Source: Nemertoderma westbladi (Eukaryota; Xenacoelomorpha; Nemertodermatida; Nemertodermatidae). From it: a DNA stretch of 61,619 nt. A program made the position numbers and the translations under genes. Of the stretch, positions 21,401 to 31,109 are shown piece by piece. Numbering within the stretch: the stretch's first letter is position 1; each line of letters starts with the position of its first letter. The notes below the pieces were generated by a model, which saw only the letters and a program-made list of their open reading frames with translations, was not told the origin of the DNA and made no database searches. The stretch lies in contig JAUCBJ010007048.1 in NCBI GenBank assembly GCA_032718475.1, forward strand, positions 1 to 61,619, given 5' to 3'.

Positions 21401-22532
21401 GCTCAGCCTAAGAAACTCAGCTGCAGAGAAGTTAGATAGCGCTGGATTTGCCATTTTCAAAGAGATTTGTATATCGAACTTGCACTCCTCTGTTATACAA
21501 AGACCTAGAATCCCCACAGGTTATTCTGTCGTGGAAATTCAGACAATAGGTCCACTTGAAGAGACAGACACGCCCACCTCAGCTACGCACTGGGAAGACG
21601 AACCAATATGCCTAGAATCTGAGGAGATTCAGCCTATCACCCCCCGGAACAGCGACAACGATTACATCCTAGAATGGTATCAAGGTCCACAGTGTCTCAC
21701 TGCGTACGATTATCGACATGCCAACTATGTTTCTAGGCAACGTTGTCGGTTATGCGCATCGAGAGACCATGTTACGCCTATGGACACAAACGTCCGCTGT
21801 TCCTATTTCCAAGAACAACCGACGATGGAAATTTATTGCGCATATTGCAGACTCAATAACTTGCACATTTTTGCAGTTTGCCCTCAATTTATGACTCAAT
21901 GTCATCATTGTCAACTAAAGGGACACGCCAGTTTCGATTGCCCTTTTAATCACGATTTGGAAAGCGTAGATGAAATGATCACACTACGTTACATCAGAGC
22001 TTGGGAAGCGAACGCTGATTTACATTGTGATTCGCGCCATCGCTATTATCCTGGACGCGCTTACGAAGGAGTTTATGCGTTCCATCCTTACCTATTCGCT
22101 TCTGTCGAACAGAAATCACGCATATCGAGTTACGAACTACTAAAGCGCGTCGGAGAATGTATTTCAACCAAGTTCGTATGCAAATTTCTCAGGAGTGTTA
22201 ATCCTAGCGACCTTCATTCATATAACCTAATCAATTTTATCCGTCAGGATCCGGACTATGGAGACTTATTTGTTAACTCACACCCCGAGTTACAGGAAGT
22301 ATATCGACGGCCTTACAAATACCGAGCCCGCGAACGCGAGTTGGAAAGAACCATTAAACCCAGGAAGTTTCTGACTGCCTATGGTCCACCCACGGCTCTC
22401 GTTCAGACCACTCGTAAAGGACCCGTAAGAGCGGCCGTCCTAAAACGTGCTCTCAAGGCCATTAGACCCCTCTCCCCCGATGTTGATGTCAATCAACCCT
22501 TGCACTTCGACTGGCGGATACACCGACCATAA
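18420..22532 (+). CDS. ORF3 of the BEL/Pao element: large unknown protein with zinc-knuckle motifs
   Basis: A frame of 1,371 codons starts at ATG 18420 and lies downstream of pol, where env would be in a retrovirus-like element. It has two in-frame stops (TGA 18459-18461 and TAA 18795-18797); after 18797 it is open for over 1,240 codons. I recognise no known family. Seen: a Cys/His patch near residue 220 (CDECP...CAKH), a charged, coiled-coil-like stretch about 375-460, a long mixed, Tyr-rich central region, and a Cys/His cluster about 1105-1175 with three units, the last (CHHCQLKGHASFDC, from residue 1161) a perfect C-x2-C-x4-H-x4-C knuckle. No signal peptide or membrane helix is evident, so it does not look like an envelope protein. 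The knuckles suggest RNA or DNA binding; function is otherwise unknown. Confidence 0.8.
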
Positions 22533-22674
22533 TCCTACACCCTCTGATGCAATCATATTGCACCCTTCACCCAGGAGTTATAGCCCTCCTTGTAAAGTGG
22601 CTCGCCCCAAAGAGAAAAAGACTTTGGCCAGCTTTAAAAAACTGCGTAAATGCCGTCCGCGCAAGAAAGACTAA
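22447..22674 (+). CDS. Possible basic C-terminal extension of ORF3 in the +1 frame
   Basis: Overlapping the end of ORF3 and one frame to the right, this frame continues for about 45 codons past the ORF3 stop. It ends in a very basic tail (KVARPKEKKTLASFKKLRKC region), stopping about 80 bp before the 3' LTR. A basic tail would suit a nucleic-acid-binding protein, so a single-base indel may have removed it from ORF3 here. Equally, it may be a chance frame; no start codon or motif proves it. Confidence 0.3.
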   Translation: MLSRPLDPSPPMLMSINPCTSTGGYTDHNPTPSDAIILHPSPRSYSPPCKVARPKEKKTLASFKKLRKCRPRKKD

Positions 22675-22752
22675 CTGTTTAGAGTATTTACGTATATTAG
22701 AAACTGTGATTTTTGTATATTTATAGACTTGAATCCCATTTTCTGGGAGCGG

Positions 22753-23928
22753 TGTAAAAGCTTTTGCGGATATAATCAGTCCCCTTGCCCGCAAAGTACC
22801 GTTGTAGGTGTTTTGGTGGACGTGGGGGTCATTCTTCTATATGTGTGCTTTGGCGGACATGGCAAGGCACAAAACCCGCAATGCGTCAAATACTCTAGCA
22901 CAGTGTAGCCTTGATGATTCAGATTACGACATCTAACAGCTGGTTGCTGGCATGGAAACGGCCATTGGACACATGGTTCTTTGTTTAGCTTAACAGCCAA
23001 TCAGAGCGATTTTTACTGTCGATGTGGAGATATTCTACAGATCGTGCTAGGAGTGTTCAATCTTATAGTTTTCTGTGATATAGTTTTGTTGTTTCTATCT
23101 AGGCCAAGAACACCGGCTCTAGAGTCAATTCGTTTCAGACTTTAGAAGAAACATTAGTAGGCTTAGATTATAGAGCGTATAACTGTTATCAGTCAACACA
23201 GTCTTATATCACTGCAACATACATTATTATACTGCTATTTACTGTTGTCATTATTTGTATCAGTTGGTTGAATATTATTATTTGGAGAACATCGATAAAT
23301 AACCCAACTTTCCCAATTTTCTTGATACACTACAGGTTAGAGAGACAGGTTACATATAGCGATTGCGACTTATATTATCGTGGTTTGTAGTGAATTTCAT
23401 GCTATTTGATAGGCACTACATGAGTCAATTGCTGTTCTCTTTATGTATGATAAAATTCATTGAAGGTCGGCAGATTAGCGTGCAGTATCGCGTGGTACCG
23501 GTAGTGTGCATGATTGCGGCTGATAACTAAGCATTTCCTAAAGAATGCGCCTCATACGTGAATCATAAGCCTTACAGTCTTACAGTTGTGTTTAGTATAA
23601 GTCATATCTCTGTTTACCTAGATAGAGCGCCACGTCCTAAAGGAACTGTTAATATTTCCCGAAAGTGAATAATACTCGTCAGAAATTATTTATTAACGAT
23701 CAATCGAATAATACTGTAAGCTTACACTGCAATAATAAATCTAAGCCCCATCCGAATCCAGTCTCCCGGGTATATCCAGCGGGTGAATGGATGCGCACTA
23801 GGCTGGCTTCGGCTAATGTTGTGTTTATTGGTATTAAATACTTGTCATTTACTAAAGTCTATTTATAAACCAAAAGACATATAAATTTTGGCAGGTTAAA
23901 CTGCTAAAGGTCTTCAAAAGCGCGTACA
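22753..23928 (+). repeat. 3' LTR of the BEL/Pao element
   Basis: 1,176 bp, the partner of 5257-6432. It is preceded by CTGGGAGCGG, a short, imperfect purine tract that could prime plus-strand synthesis, and followed by the target duplication GAAAC. Confidence 0.95.
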
Positions 23929-23933
23929 GAAAC

Positions 23934-24309
23934 GCTAGCGGAATGTCAGGCAAATTCAGATTAAGAAAGTCTGTAAGGCAAGGCTAGGGTTCATAAAACC
24001 AGCCACCACGCAAGAAGTTAAGCACAGCCAGCGTTCAGTCCCTCATCTAACCCAAAATAAATCACACAAATAATTCCCAAAACGAATAAATTATATTTTA
24101 CTTTAGACACAAAATAATGATAATAAAACTCATACCAATAAACAGGATATAATATTAGTCAACCAAACCACCACCAATAGTCCTAACAGCTGCAGAGTTT
24201 AAGTTTATGAGAGTCCTAACAGCTGTATGAAGAATACAAAAAGTAATAGTTAATAGAGTTCGAATAATATAATTAATTGAGTTTACAATATACATAGCGA
24301 ATGTATGGC
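23934..24309 (-). mobile_element. Leader and 5' LTR relic of the old Gypsy-like element
   Basis: This is the continuation of 5084-5256 once the BEL/Pao insertion is removed, so it should be the 5' part of the minus-strand element. The 35-bp repeat 24275-24309 marks its probable outer edge, matching 40-74. It contains TCCTAACAGCTG twice, about 40 bp apart, and no ORF. The exact LTR/leader boundary cannot be seen. Confidence 0.5.
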
Positions 24310-25962
24310 ACATGATCTGAGTTACATGTCACATACATGGTGTCCAACGACTGCTGAGCAGTCTAAAACAGGCAGCATTATCAATGTTGGTATATTTTGT
24401 AAACGCCTCAAAGACCAAAATTCTGACTGTTAAATGGAATCCATGCAGCACCAAGTCTTCCTTATGATTGTCTTCAGTCATTAAATGACCCTTTTTCTCA
24501 ATTCGAAGACTTCATGAGCAAAAAAGAATTGAATTCTGAGAACTTCAAGATCAAGGTGATGAATTTTACATGTATTTAATCCATACCAAATAAGGAAACA
24601 ACATGGATAAATACACAACACCACCAATGTTTGCGGCCAGCCATAGCACATCGTTGTTGACCTTTTCTCTTACACAGTTGCCATTAATCATTAATCAGGT
24701 TGGTCTCAGCATGGCAGTGGCTTATAATAATTTCAAGTCAAAGTAGCGATTTCATTATTGTCGAATACAACACACAACATATCCTTCCACTGTATAAGAA
24801 TAACGAAAGGAAATTAAGAAAACAACAGGATTCCCATTATTAGCGTGATCGCCCCCCCGTACAGTACCTGCTATATTTATGAAACACAACCGGCTTTGAA
24901 ACTTACACAGATTCTCATTGGTTATTTACGAATCTTTTTTCAGTATCGGATAGAAACTGCGAATGAGAAGAAGAAATATCCTCCTATTATAACTGGCGCC
25001 TACTGCATTTAATTTAGCCTCACAGTCGGCTAACAGGAAATTAGTGTATTTTATATCGTGATCCTCCCCTTCTTGGTTCAAAGGTTAGTTAGGTTCTTTT
25101 GAGAAGTATTTTGTATTTTAATGTTACTTAATGTTACTATTAATGTTAATTAAAGGGTATATTATGTGAAAGTTATCGGAAAAGGTTGAAGTAGGGGTGA
25201 AAGCTATCCATGCCATTCACTGATGGGGAACATTTCTCACTTTTAGCGTTCGATAGCATTTATAAACAAAAAAGGTAGGGGTTATAATTGAAATAATTGG
25301 CGTTTAAATTCAAATACCCCTTCGCGAAATATAAATTCATTGACACAGTATGGGATCTACTAAACTACAGAGCTAGGCAATTTAGGCCTGACCTGCATTC
25401 CGTTACTTACGTCCTACTTAGTAGTACCAGTAGTCCGTACAGGAGGCTACACTCGGGACCCAACCAGCCTACCCGCACCCGGCTACCGTCTTACCGCGTG
25501 GCGGCGCATTACAGCATTGATGATGGCCTAGGCCTATACATTACAAACAAACTCTTAAAATATTTTTAAAGCGAAATTCGATTCGGGTAGGCCTACTGAT
25601 AAATAATCGTCCATATTCAAACCTGTAGGCCCTCACCAACACCACTGCACCGCCCCTTGATTACCAACAGTCAGTATGACTTGTAGGCCATCCTTCAGTA
25701 CTTAATGCAGTAATGTGCCGCCCCGCAGTCAGACGGTAGCGGGACTGAATAGCCGGGTAGGGGTCCCCAGTACTGCTGCTGCAGTAGCCTAGCCTAGCAC
25801 TACTAAACTGTAGTACAACCCTTACTGCTGTACTGTATCAGTGATTGTATATTTCATGGGAAATTATTTTTATAATTAAACGGGCGGGGCTGCCTGCCTC
25901 TAGCGGCTATTTTTGTTTTTTGGTGTTAGCTGATATTACTCTACAATGTTCAGTAATGAAAC
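24310..25962. other. Unassigned DNA
   Basis: About 1.65 kb with no gene, RNA or transposon that I recognise. A 90-codon frame at 25297-25569 begins with a non-ATG codon, has no motif and is probably chance. GTAGGCCTAC-type palindromes occur at about 25590 and nearby. Confidence 0.5.
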
Positions 25963-26115
25963 AATTAAAATCTGTAACATGTACAATTAAAGTCTGTAAC
26001 ATGTACAATTAAAGTCTGTAACATGTACAATTAAAATCTTTAACATGTACAATTAAAATCTGTAACATGTACAATTAAAATCTGTAACATGTACAATTAA
26101 ATCTGTAACATGTAA
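25963..26115. repeat. Seven tandem copies of a 22-bp unit
   Basis: Units starting AATTAAA(A/G)TCTGTAACATG begin at 25963, 25985, 26007, 26029, 26051, 26073 and 26095, a strict 22-bp period; the last is one base short. Each contains the palindrome ACATGT. Confidence 0.9.
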
Positions 26116-26771
26116 AACTAATACATTTCATTTCTACTGTACATTAAAACAAGAGAAATGAAATGTTTAAAATTCCGAACCATGATAAGAAATATACAAC
26201 AACTTACTATTAAGTTATATAATAATAATTAATATTAATTGGAATCTCTAGGTGCGAGTTCAATCCCACTTTCCGGTGAATCTTTTGGTAGTAAGATTGG
26301 TAGTAAGATTGGTAGTAAGCCATTCAAGGAGATACGTAGTTCATGCGTTAGTACTGTAGCAGCGAAGCTTTGCGCGATTTCAAGCTTTTTTAATACATGC
26401 ATTATTGTAACATAGTAACTTGGGCATTAGCTTTCATAGACAGTAATTTAAACATTATGTAGAGAATGAATATCTATTATTTATTTCATTTCATTACAAT
26501 ATATGATATCCACATGACCCTACCATTAACATAATCCAAGGCTAAGGGTTAGTAAAACAAGGTTGAGAAATTCAGCTAAACTATTTACATGGTCTCTTTT
26601 AATTTACAAAAGACAAAAAAGTACTTTAAGAAACAACCCTATAGTTACAGCAATGAGATATTTGATTTAAATTTGTGAAAAACGTGATTACAAAGTGTTT
26701 TCATATTTTTGTGTTTTGTTAACTGGTTAACCATATGGTGGGCTATTTGGGAACTAAACAATATTACTTAT
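26116..26771. other. Unassigned AT-rich DNA
   Basis: No credible gene. Near 26285-26320 a short unit (TTGGTAGTAAGA) is repeated three times just after a GTTCAATCCC motif that resembles a tRNA T-arm or SINE tail. That resemblance is too weak for a call. Confidence 0.4.
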
Positions 26772-27007
26772 GTAGCTGCCAAAATATACAACAAAATAAT
26801 TCTATATAGAATTAGACCTCACATAATAGAGAACTGCTGCGTAAGAGCCCAAATGGTTCTCGACCAAGTCGATCAACAATAGCTCAGATACTAGCGCTAC
26901 ACTACAGAGACTGATTGAGGGAATTAAGTAAAAGAATCACCACGCAGTCCTGAGATTTGTGGACTTCAACAAAGCATTGAACTTTATCAGAAGTTAAATG
27001 CTGGTTA
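26772..27007 (+). pseudogene. LINE reverse-transcriptase relic, upstream part
   Basis: Plus-strand translation in shifting frames shows the finger/palm region of a non-LTR reverse transcriptase: AKIYNKIILYRIRPHI, then NGSRPSRSTIAQ, then the catalytic-palm pattern FVDFNKAL. Stops and frameshifts show that it is dead. It ends at 27007 with GCTGGTTA, the duplicated target of the foldback element, and the same reading resumes at 28770. The complete enzyme would copy LINE RNA at the target site. Confidence 0.7.
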
Positions 27008-27016
27008 GGTTATATT

Positions 27017-28046
27017 GCAAAATATCGAGACATGAAAAATATCGAGAGTAAAAATAACGCGAGTAAAAATATCGAGTGTTGAAAAATAACGATAATATCG
27101 AGAGTTCAAAAAATATCGAGAGTAAAAATATCGAGTGTTGAAAAATATCGAGAGTAAAAACATCGAGTGTTGAAAAATAACGATAATATCGAGAGTTCAA
27201 AAAATATCGAGAGTAAATATATCGAGAGTTAAAATATCGAGTGTTGAAAAATATCGAGAGTAAAAATATCGAGTGTTCAAAAATATCGAGAGTAAAAATA
27301 TCGAGTGTTGAAAAATAACGATAATATCGAGAGTTCAAAAAATATCGAGAGTAAAAATATCGAGAGTAAAAATATCGAGTGTTGAAAAATAACGATAATA
27401 TCGAGAGTTCAAAAAATATCGAGAGTAAAAATATAGAGAGTAAAAATATCGAGTGTTGAAAAATATCGGGAGTAAAAATATCTAGTGTTGAAAAATATCG
27501 AGAGTAAAAATATCGAGAGTAAAAATAACGAGTGTTGAAAAATATCGGGAGTAAAAATATCGAGTGTTCAAAAAATATCGAGAGTAAAAATATCGAGTGT
27601 TGAAAAATATCGGGAGTAAAAATATCGAGTGTTCAAAAATATCGAGAGTAAAAATATCGAGTGTTGAAAAATATCGAGAGTAAAAATATCGAGTGTTGAA
27701 AAATATCGAGAGTAAAAATATAGAGTGTTGAAAAATATCGAGAGTAAAAATATCGAGTGTTGAAAAATAACGATAATATCGATAGTTCAAAAAATATCGA
27801 GAGCAAAAATATCGAGTGTTGAAAAATATCGAGAGTAAAAATATCGAATGTTGAAAAATATCGAGAGTAAAAATATCGAGTGTTGAAAAATATTGAGTGT
27901 TGAAAAATATCGAGTGTTGAAAAATATCGAGTGTTGAAAAATATCGAGAGTAAAAATATCGAGTTTTGAAAAATATCGAGAGTAAAAATATCGAGTGTTG
28001 AAAAATATAGAGTGTAAAATATCGAGAGTAAAAATATCGATAGTAA
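27017..28046 (+). repeat. Left minisatellite arm of the foldback element
   Basis: Some 60-70 units of 15-17 bp, all variants of (A)AAAATATCGAGAGTA and AAAAATATCGAGTGTTG, with occasional AAAAATAACGATAATATCGAGAGTTC insertions. Long open frames arise here only because the units repeat without stops. The arm is the inverse of 28447-28760. Confidence 0.9.
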
Positions 28047-28446
28047 CAATTTTTTTAAATAAGGGTTGTATCATAATTGTTTTCCTAAAAATGTTCTAGA
28101 ACCAAAAAATGTGTTCTAGAACAAAAAATATTTATCAACATTGGTAACTTACACGTTTTCTATAACATTTATAAAGAGAAGTAGAAAATACTAGCTAGCT
28201 ATTTAAAAAAATTGAAAATGTAATCTAGAATTAAAAAATGTGTTCTAGAACAAAAATATTTATCAAAATTTATATCTAGCACTTATTCTATAATATTTAT
28301 TTAAAAAATAGCAAAAACTAGCTAGTATAATAAAACTGGTGAATTGGTACCCAAAGGTGTATTATGCCATTTACTTGCACTTGCACTGTTGTAACCCATG
28401 CACTGAAATATTGTCCCATAATTCTAAATAAAATGCTCAAGCAAAA

Positions 28447-28760
28447 TGCAATATTTTTACTCTCGATATTTTTCAAAACTCGATATTTTTACTCTCGATA
28501 TTTTTCAACACTCGATATTTTTTAACACTCGTTATTTTTACACTCTATATTTTTCAACACTCGATATTTTTACACTCTATATTTTTCAACACTCGATATT
28601 TTTACTCTCGATATTTTTCAACACTCGATATTTTTACTCTCGTTATTTTTACTCTCGATATTTTTTAATCACGTTAATTTTCAACACTCGTTATTTTTAC
28701 TCTCGATTTTTTACTCTCGTTATTTTTACTCTCGATATTTTTCAAGTCCCGATATTTTTC
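28447..28760 (-). repeat. Right minisatellite arm (inverted) of the foldback element
   Basis: The same units as the left arm but reverse-complemented (TACTCTCGATATTTTTCAAC), about one third as long. The core between the arms (28047-28446) contains its own diverged ~129-bp-offset duplication around AAAAAATGTGTTCTAGAAC. Confidence 0.9.
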
Positions 28761-28777
28761 ACCATTACCGCTGGTTA

Positions 28778-29276
28778 TCCTAAGAGCTTATGAATTACCA
28801 GAAGTAATTTTCGCTGGCATTGGATTGTTTATTGTGATACAGAAGCTCAAGTACTTCCTCAGATGGTGAAACAAAGTTCTTCTCAATCCTGTCTAGCATA
28901 CTACAAGGTGACACATTGGCGCCATTACTAATAGTAATTGTACTGGATTACGCAATGAGGAGGACGGCCACAAAGGGTGAAGATCTGGGATTCACACTTC
29001 AAGAACGCAGAAGTAGTAGCTATCCGGCAACTACAGTCACAGACACCGACTTTGCGGATGACATCGCCCTACTCTCTAATACGCTAGCAGATGCACAGCT
29101 TCTACAAAATAAAGTTGAGAGGTCTGCTATGGAGGTTGGATTGCATATAAATGCTACCAAGACCGAATTCATTACTTTTAATGTTAATGGAAAGTTCACC
29201 ACAATTGATAATAATCAACTAAGGAAGGTTGACGTTTTCCAGTACCTTTGGTCATGGGTAGAGAACAACAGAAAAT
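28778..29276 (+). pseudogene. LINE reverse-transcriptase relic, downstream part
   Basis: The reading continues in the LINE from the 26772-27007 block, with MLVILRAYELPEVI formed across the target site. It then passes a one-base shift near 28855 into an open frame with the RT signatures ILQGDTLAP, FADDIALLS and a following KTEF. FADD is the catalytic Asp pair of LINE reverse transcriptases. The frame stops at 29276, before the C-terminal part of a complete LINE protein. With the upstream block it is one dead LINE fragment split by the foldback insertion. Confidence 0.8.
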
Positions 29277-29637
29277 AGTACCCGTGGATGACCGGCTATA
29301 ACATATATACAGTAGACCAGCTTGAAAGGGATACTGAATTGAGAGAAACGAAATTGCGACAATAATGGAGACTCGGGAAGCCTGGAAGGATCTCATTTCC
29401 ACAGTCCGAGCTCTCTTGTCGTGGTAGTAGTAGTAGTATATATTCCCAAAAAGTGCACTTGGATCTCTGTACGTATGTAATTTATGTTAAACACATGGTA
29501 TTTACTTTGATCACTGGTGTAGAACAGAACCTATTCATACTGTAATATAAGGATTTGTACTACTTAAACTAATTGCGTACACCCACCTAATTGCAATTGC
29601 AGTTAGAAATATATTTGCGAACTGAATTAGTCGCGAA
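29277..29637. other. Non-coding DNA upstream of the LDLa gene
   Basis: No ORF of note. The last ~150 bp should hold the promoter and 5' leader of the gene that starts at 29638; an AATATAAGG motif near 29542 is TATA-like but unproven. Confidence 0.4.
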
Positions 29638-29776
29638 ATGAATGCGGTTACTTTTGGTTGGTTTAGTACGTTGCTACTCTTATCCTTACTTCTGGGAACT
29701 GGATGGTCAGCTGTCTGGCGATCGCGGGCGAAGACACTTCGTAACCATGGAAACAACAATAGAGACTCAATGTCAA
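29638..29776 (+). CDS. LDLa-domain protein gene, exon 1: signal peptide
   Basis: ATG 29638 has G at -3 and an in-frame TGA upstream at 29623. It opens a 46-codon exon whose first ~26 residues are a textbook signal peptide: MNAVTFGWF, then the hydrophobic core STLLLLSLLLGTG and a small-residue cleavage region near WSA. The exon ends CAA|GTAAGT, a consensus splice donor, after the first base of a codon (phase 1). This matches the phase-1 acceptor at 30613. The predicted protein is secreted or enters the ER. The frame runs only five codons past the donor, so it is easily missed as an ORF. No transcript evidence is available; the exon chain is my inference. Confidence 0.65.
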
Positions 29777-30612
29777 GTAAGTTTAGAACATGATAATTAT
29801 CATTTGTTCAGTCTATACATTACTAATACTTTTTGTGTTACTGCGCTGTTTTCTGTTGTGAAGTGAAATGAAGCGAAATGGCGGACGTCGATTTCTTCCA
29901 GAAGCAGACCCCACCAGAAGAAAACACAGAAACCCCCAAATCGACACCCTTTCAACTTCCATCTCTTTTACTAGCTCCAGCACCTACACCACTAGCTACT
30001 GCATCAAAGTTAGTACTAAACAGTACAAAGTTCTCCAAAATTGGCCTAACGACCTGTCAACCACCATGGCTTAATTTCCACGAGAATGTCGCTCTGGCTG
30101 CTCTGTCAGTCTCTTACCTTATTAGCACAGTAACTATCACAAAATTCTACAGGTGCTTCGCCGCTTGGAGTTGCCAATATAATTCCAATCTGATTATTAT
30201 TGTAATAAATTATTGTTGTTTTGTTTGGTGTTACTGTTATTGTTTGAACTCAGAATATGATTACTTTCAGCAATCTACATAATTCGTAGATAGATGCTTA
30301 GTGTTGAATGAGAAACTTCACATTTGCTTTATGATCATGATACTTTGTTATTGTGGTGCTTTTTATATTTTGTCAACATCCTCCCCCCACCTACTCCTGA
30401 ACAATTGCCCCCGAGGGCATCCCAAACTCAGTTTAAGTGGCCCCTCATCTCTTTGATCTCTGCCCCTACCTTTATAACATCCTGCCTACGCCACATAACA
30501 CAAATTACTAATCACGTGTATAATCCCACCTGATCCAACTACTGCTTGCTATCATCTGGCGTAGAATTAAGTTAATTATTATTTTATTTCCTAACTCATA
30601 TGTTGTTTGCAG

Positions 30613-30729
30613 ATAATTTGTGTAAAGGAATATTATGTGAAGACAAACTGCTTTGCATAGAGACCAGCCAACTCTGTGACGGTGTCTTTGACTGTTTCGA
30701 CGGATCTGACGAAAGTTCCCATACTTGTG
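30613..30729 (+). CDS. LDLa-domain protein gene, exon 2: LDL-receptor class A domain 1
   Basis: TTGTTTGCAG precedes the exon and G|GTGAGT follows it. The 117-bp exon is symmetric phase 1-1, the usual arrangement for LDLa modules. It encodes a complete LDL-receptor class A repeat: six cysteines and the calcium-binding acidic motif CDGVFDCFDGSDE. LDLa domains bind Ca2+ and protein ligands outside the cell. The first intron is 836 bp; the next one, to 54817, is about 24 kb and filled with satellites and transposons. I saw no other LDLa exon inside it. Confidence 0.85.
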
Positions 30730-31109
30730 GTGAGTTCACAATATTATCGTATGGAATTATGGTCTTGTGAAGGAGTTCTTGTCGTTTACACAACAGGGGT
30801 TAATAATATTAGGCAAAACAACCGATCCAAAGCAAAAGGTATTACCTTTTACTAAAAGTATTATGTCGGAAAAGCTTAATTAACAGTAAGGAGTATAGAA
30901 ATAAATAAGGAACACATCAGTGAATAATATAGAACAATTAATTTTAATAAAATAATAAAAAATACCTAATAATAATAATGATTGCATTGTGCTAAATATA
31001 ATTTGCAGTTATTTAATTCAGTTGTCGCATAAATATCCGACAGATATCCATGGTCAAAGTCCGACCAAGAGGATCAAATCAATTGTATGATTTCGAGATC
31101 TAGATATGT
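30730..31109. other. Intron DNA after LDLa exon 2
   Basis: AT-rich, without gene or repeat that I recognise. The 63-bp minisatellite begins at its end. Confidence 0.5.

Larger units (their letters stand above)
5257..23928 (+). mobile_element. Giant BEL/Pao LTR retrotransposon with a third ORF
   Basis: An 18,672-bp element with two 1,176-bp LTRs (5257-6432 and 22753-23928), each TGTAAAAG...TACA, flanked by the 5-bp duplication GAAAC at 5252-5256 and 23929-23933. Order: LTR, 2.3-kb leader with tandem repeats, gag in three frames (8743-12299), pol (12250-16803), 1.6-kb spacer, ORF3 (18420-22532), LTR. The pol domain order (aspartic protease, reverse transcriptase with YMDD, RNase H, integrase last) plus the gag-side triple zinc motif identify BEL/Pao. 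Typical family members are, to my knowledge, roughly 5-10 kb, so this is about twice the usual size. I count by eye about nine substitutions between the LTRs, pointing to a recent insertion. Several frameshifts and two stops in ORF3 suggest this copy is not fully active. Confidence 0.95.
27008..28769. mobile_element. Foldback DNA element with minisatellite inverted arms and 8-bp target duplication
   Basis: A 1,762-bp insertion flanked by GCTGGTTA at 27000-27007 and 28770-28777. The ends are inverted repeats: the first 41 bases (GGTTATATTGCAAAATATCG...) match the reverse complement of the last 41 (GGTAATGGTGAAAAATATCG...) at about 35 positions. Inside, both arms continue as a minisatellite of AAAAATATCGAGAGT and AAAAATATCGAGTGTTG units, about 1 kb on the left and 0.3 kb inverted on the right, around a ~400-bp core. 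There is no transposase gene, so it is non-autonomous. An 8-bp duplication is typical of hAT and P-like superfamilies, but the terminal bases do not let me choose. Confidence 0.85.

Noticed and set aside
18420-22532. ORF3 as a retroviral envelope gene
   Set aside because: Position fits but I see no signal peptide, transmembrane helix or furin-type site, and the Cys pattern is of zinc knuckles.
26247-26290. tRNA or SINE from the GTTCAATCCC motif
   Set aside because: No matching acceptor stem, D-arm or A box upstream; the same holds for GTTCAACCC near 55175.
26994-28793. Repetitive ORFs rich in YSRYF/FTLDIF as proteins
   Set aside because: They are translations of the minisatellite arms of the foldback element.
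29878-30282. 134-codon ORF with good ATG context inside the first LDLa intron
   Set aside because: No recognisable domain, composition like its surroundings, and it lies between two well-supported exons; probably chance.
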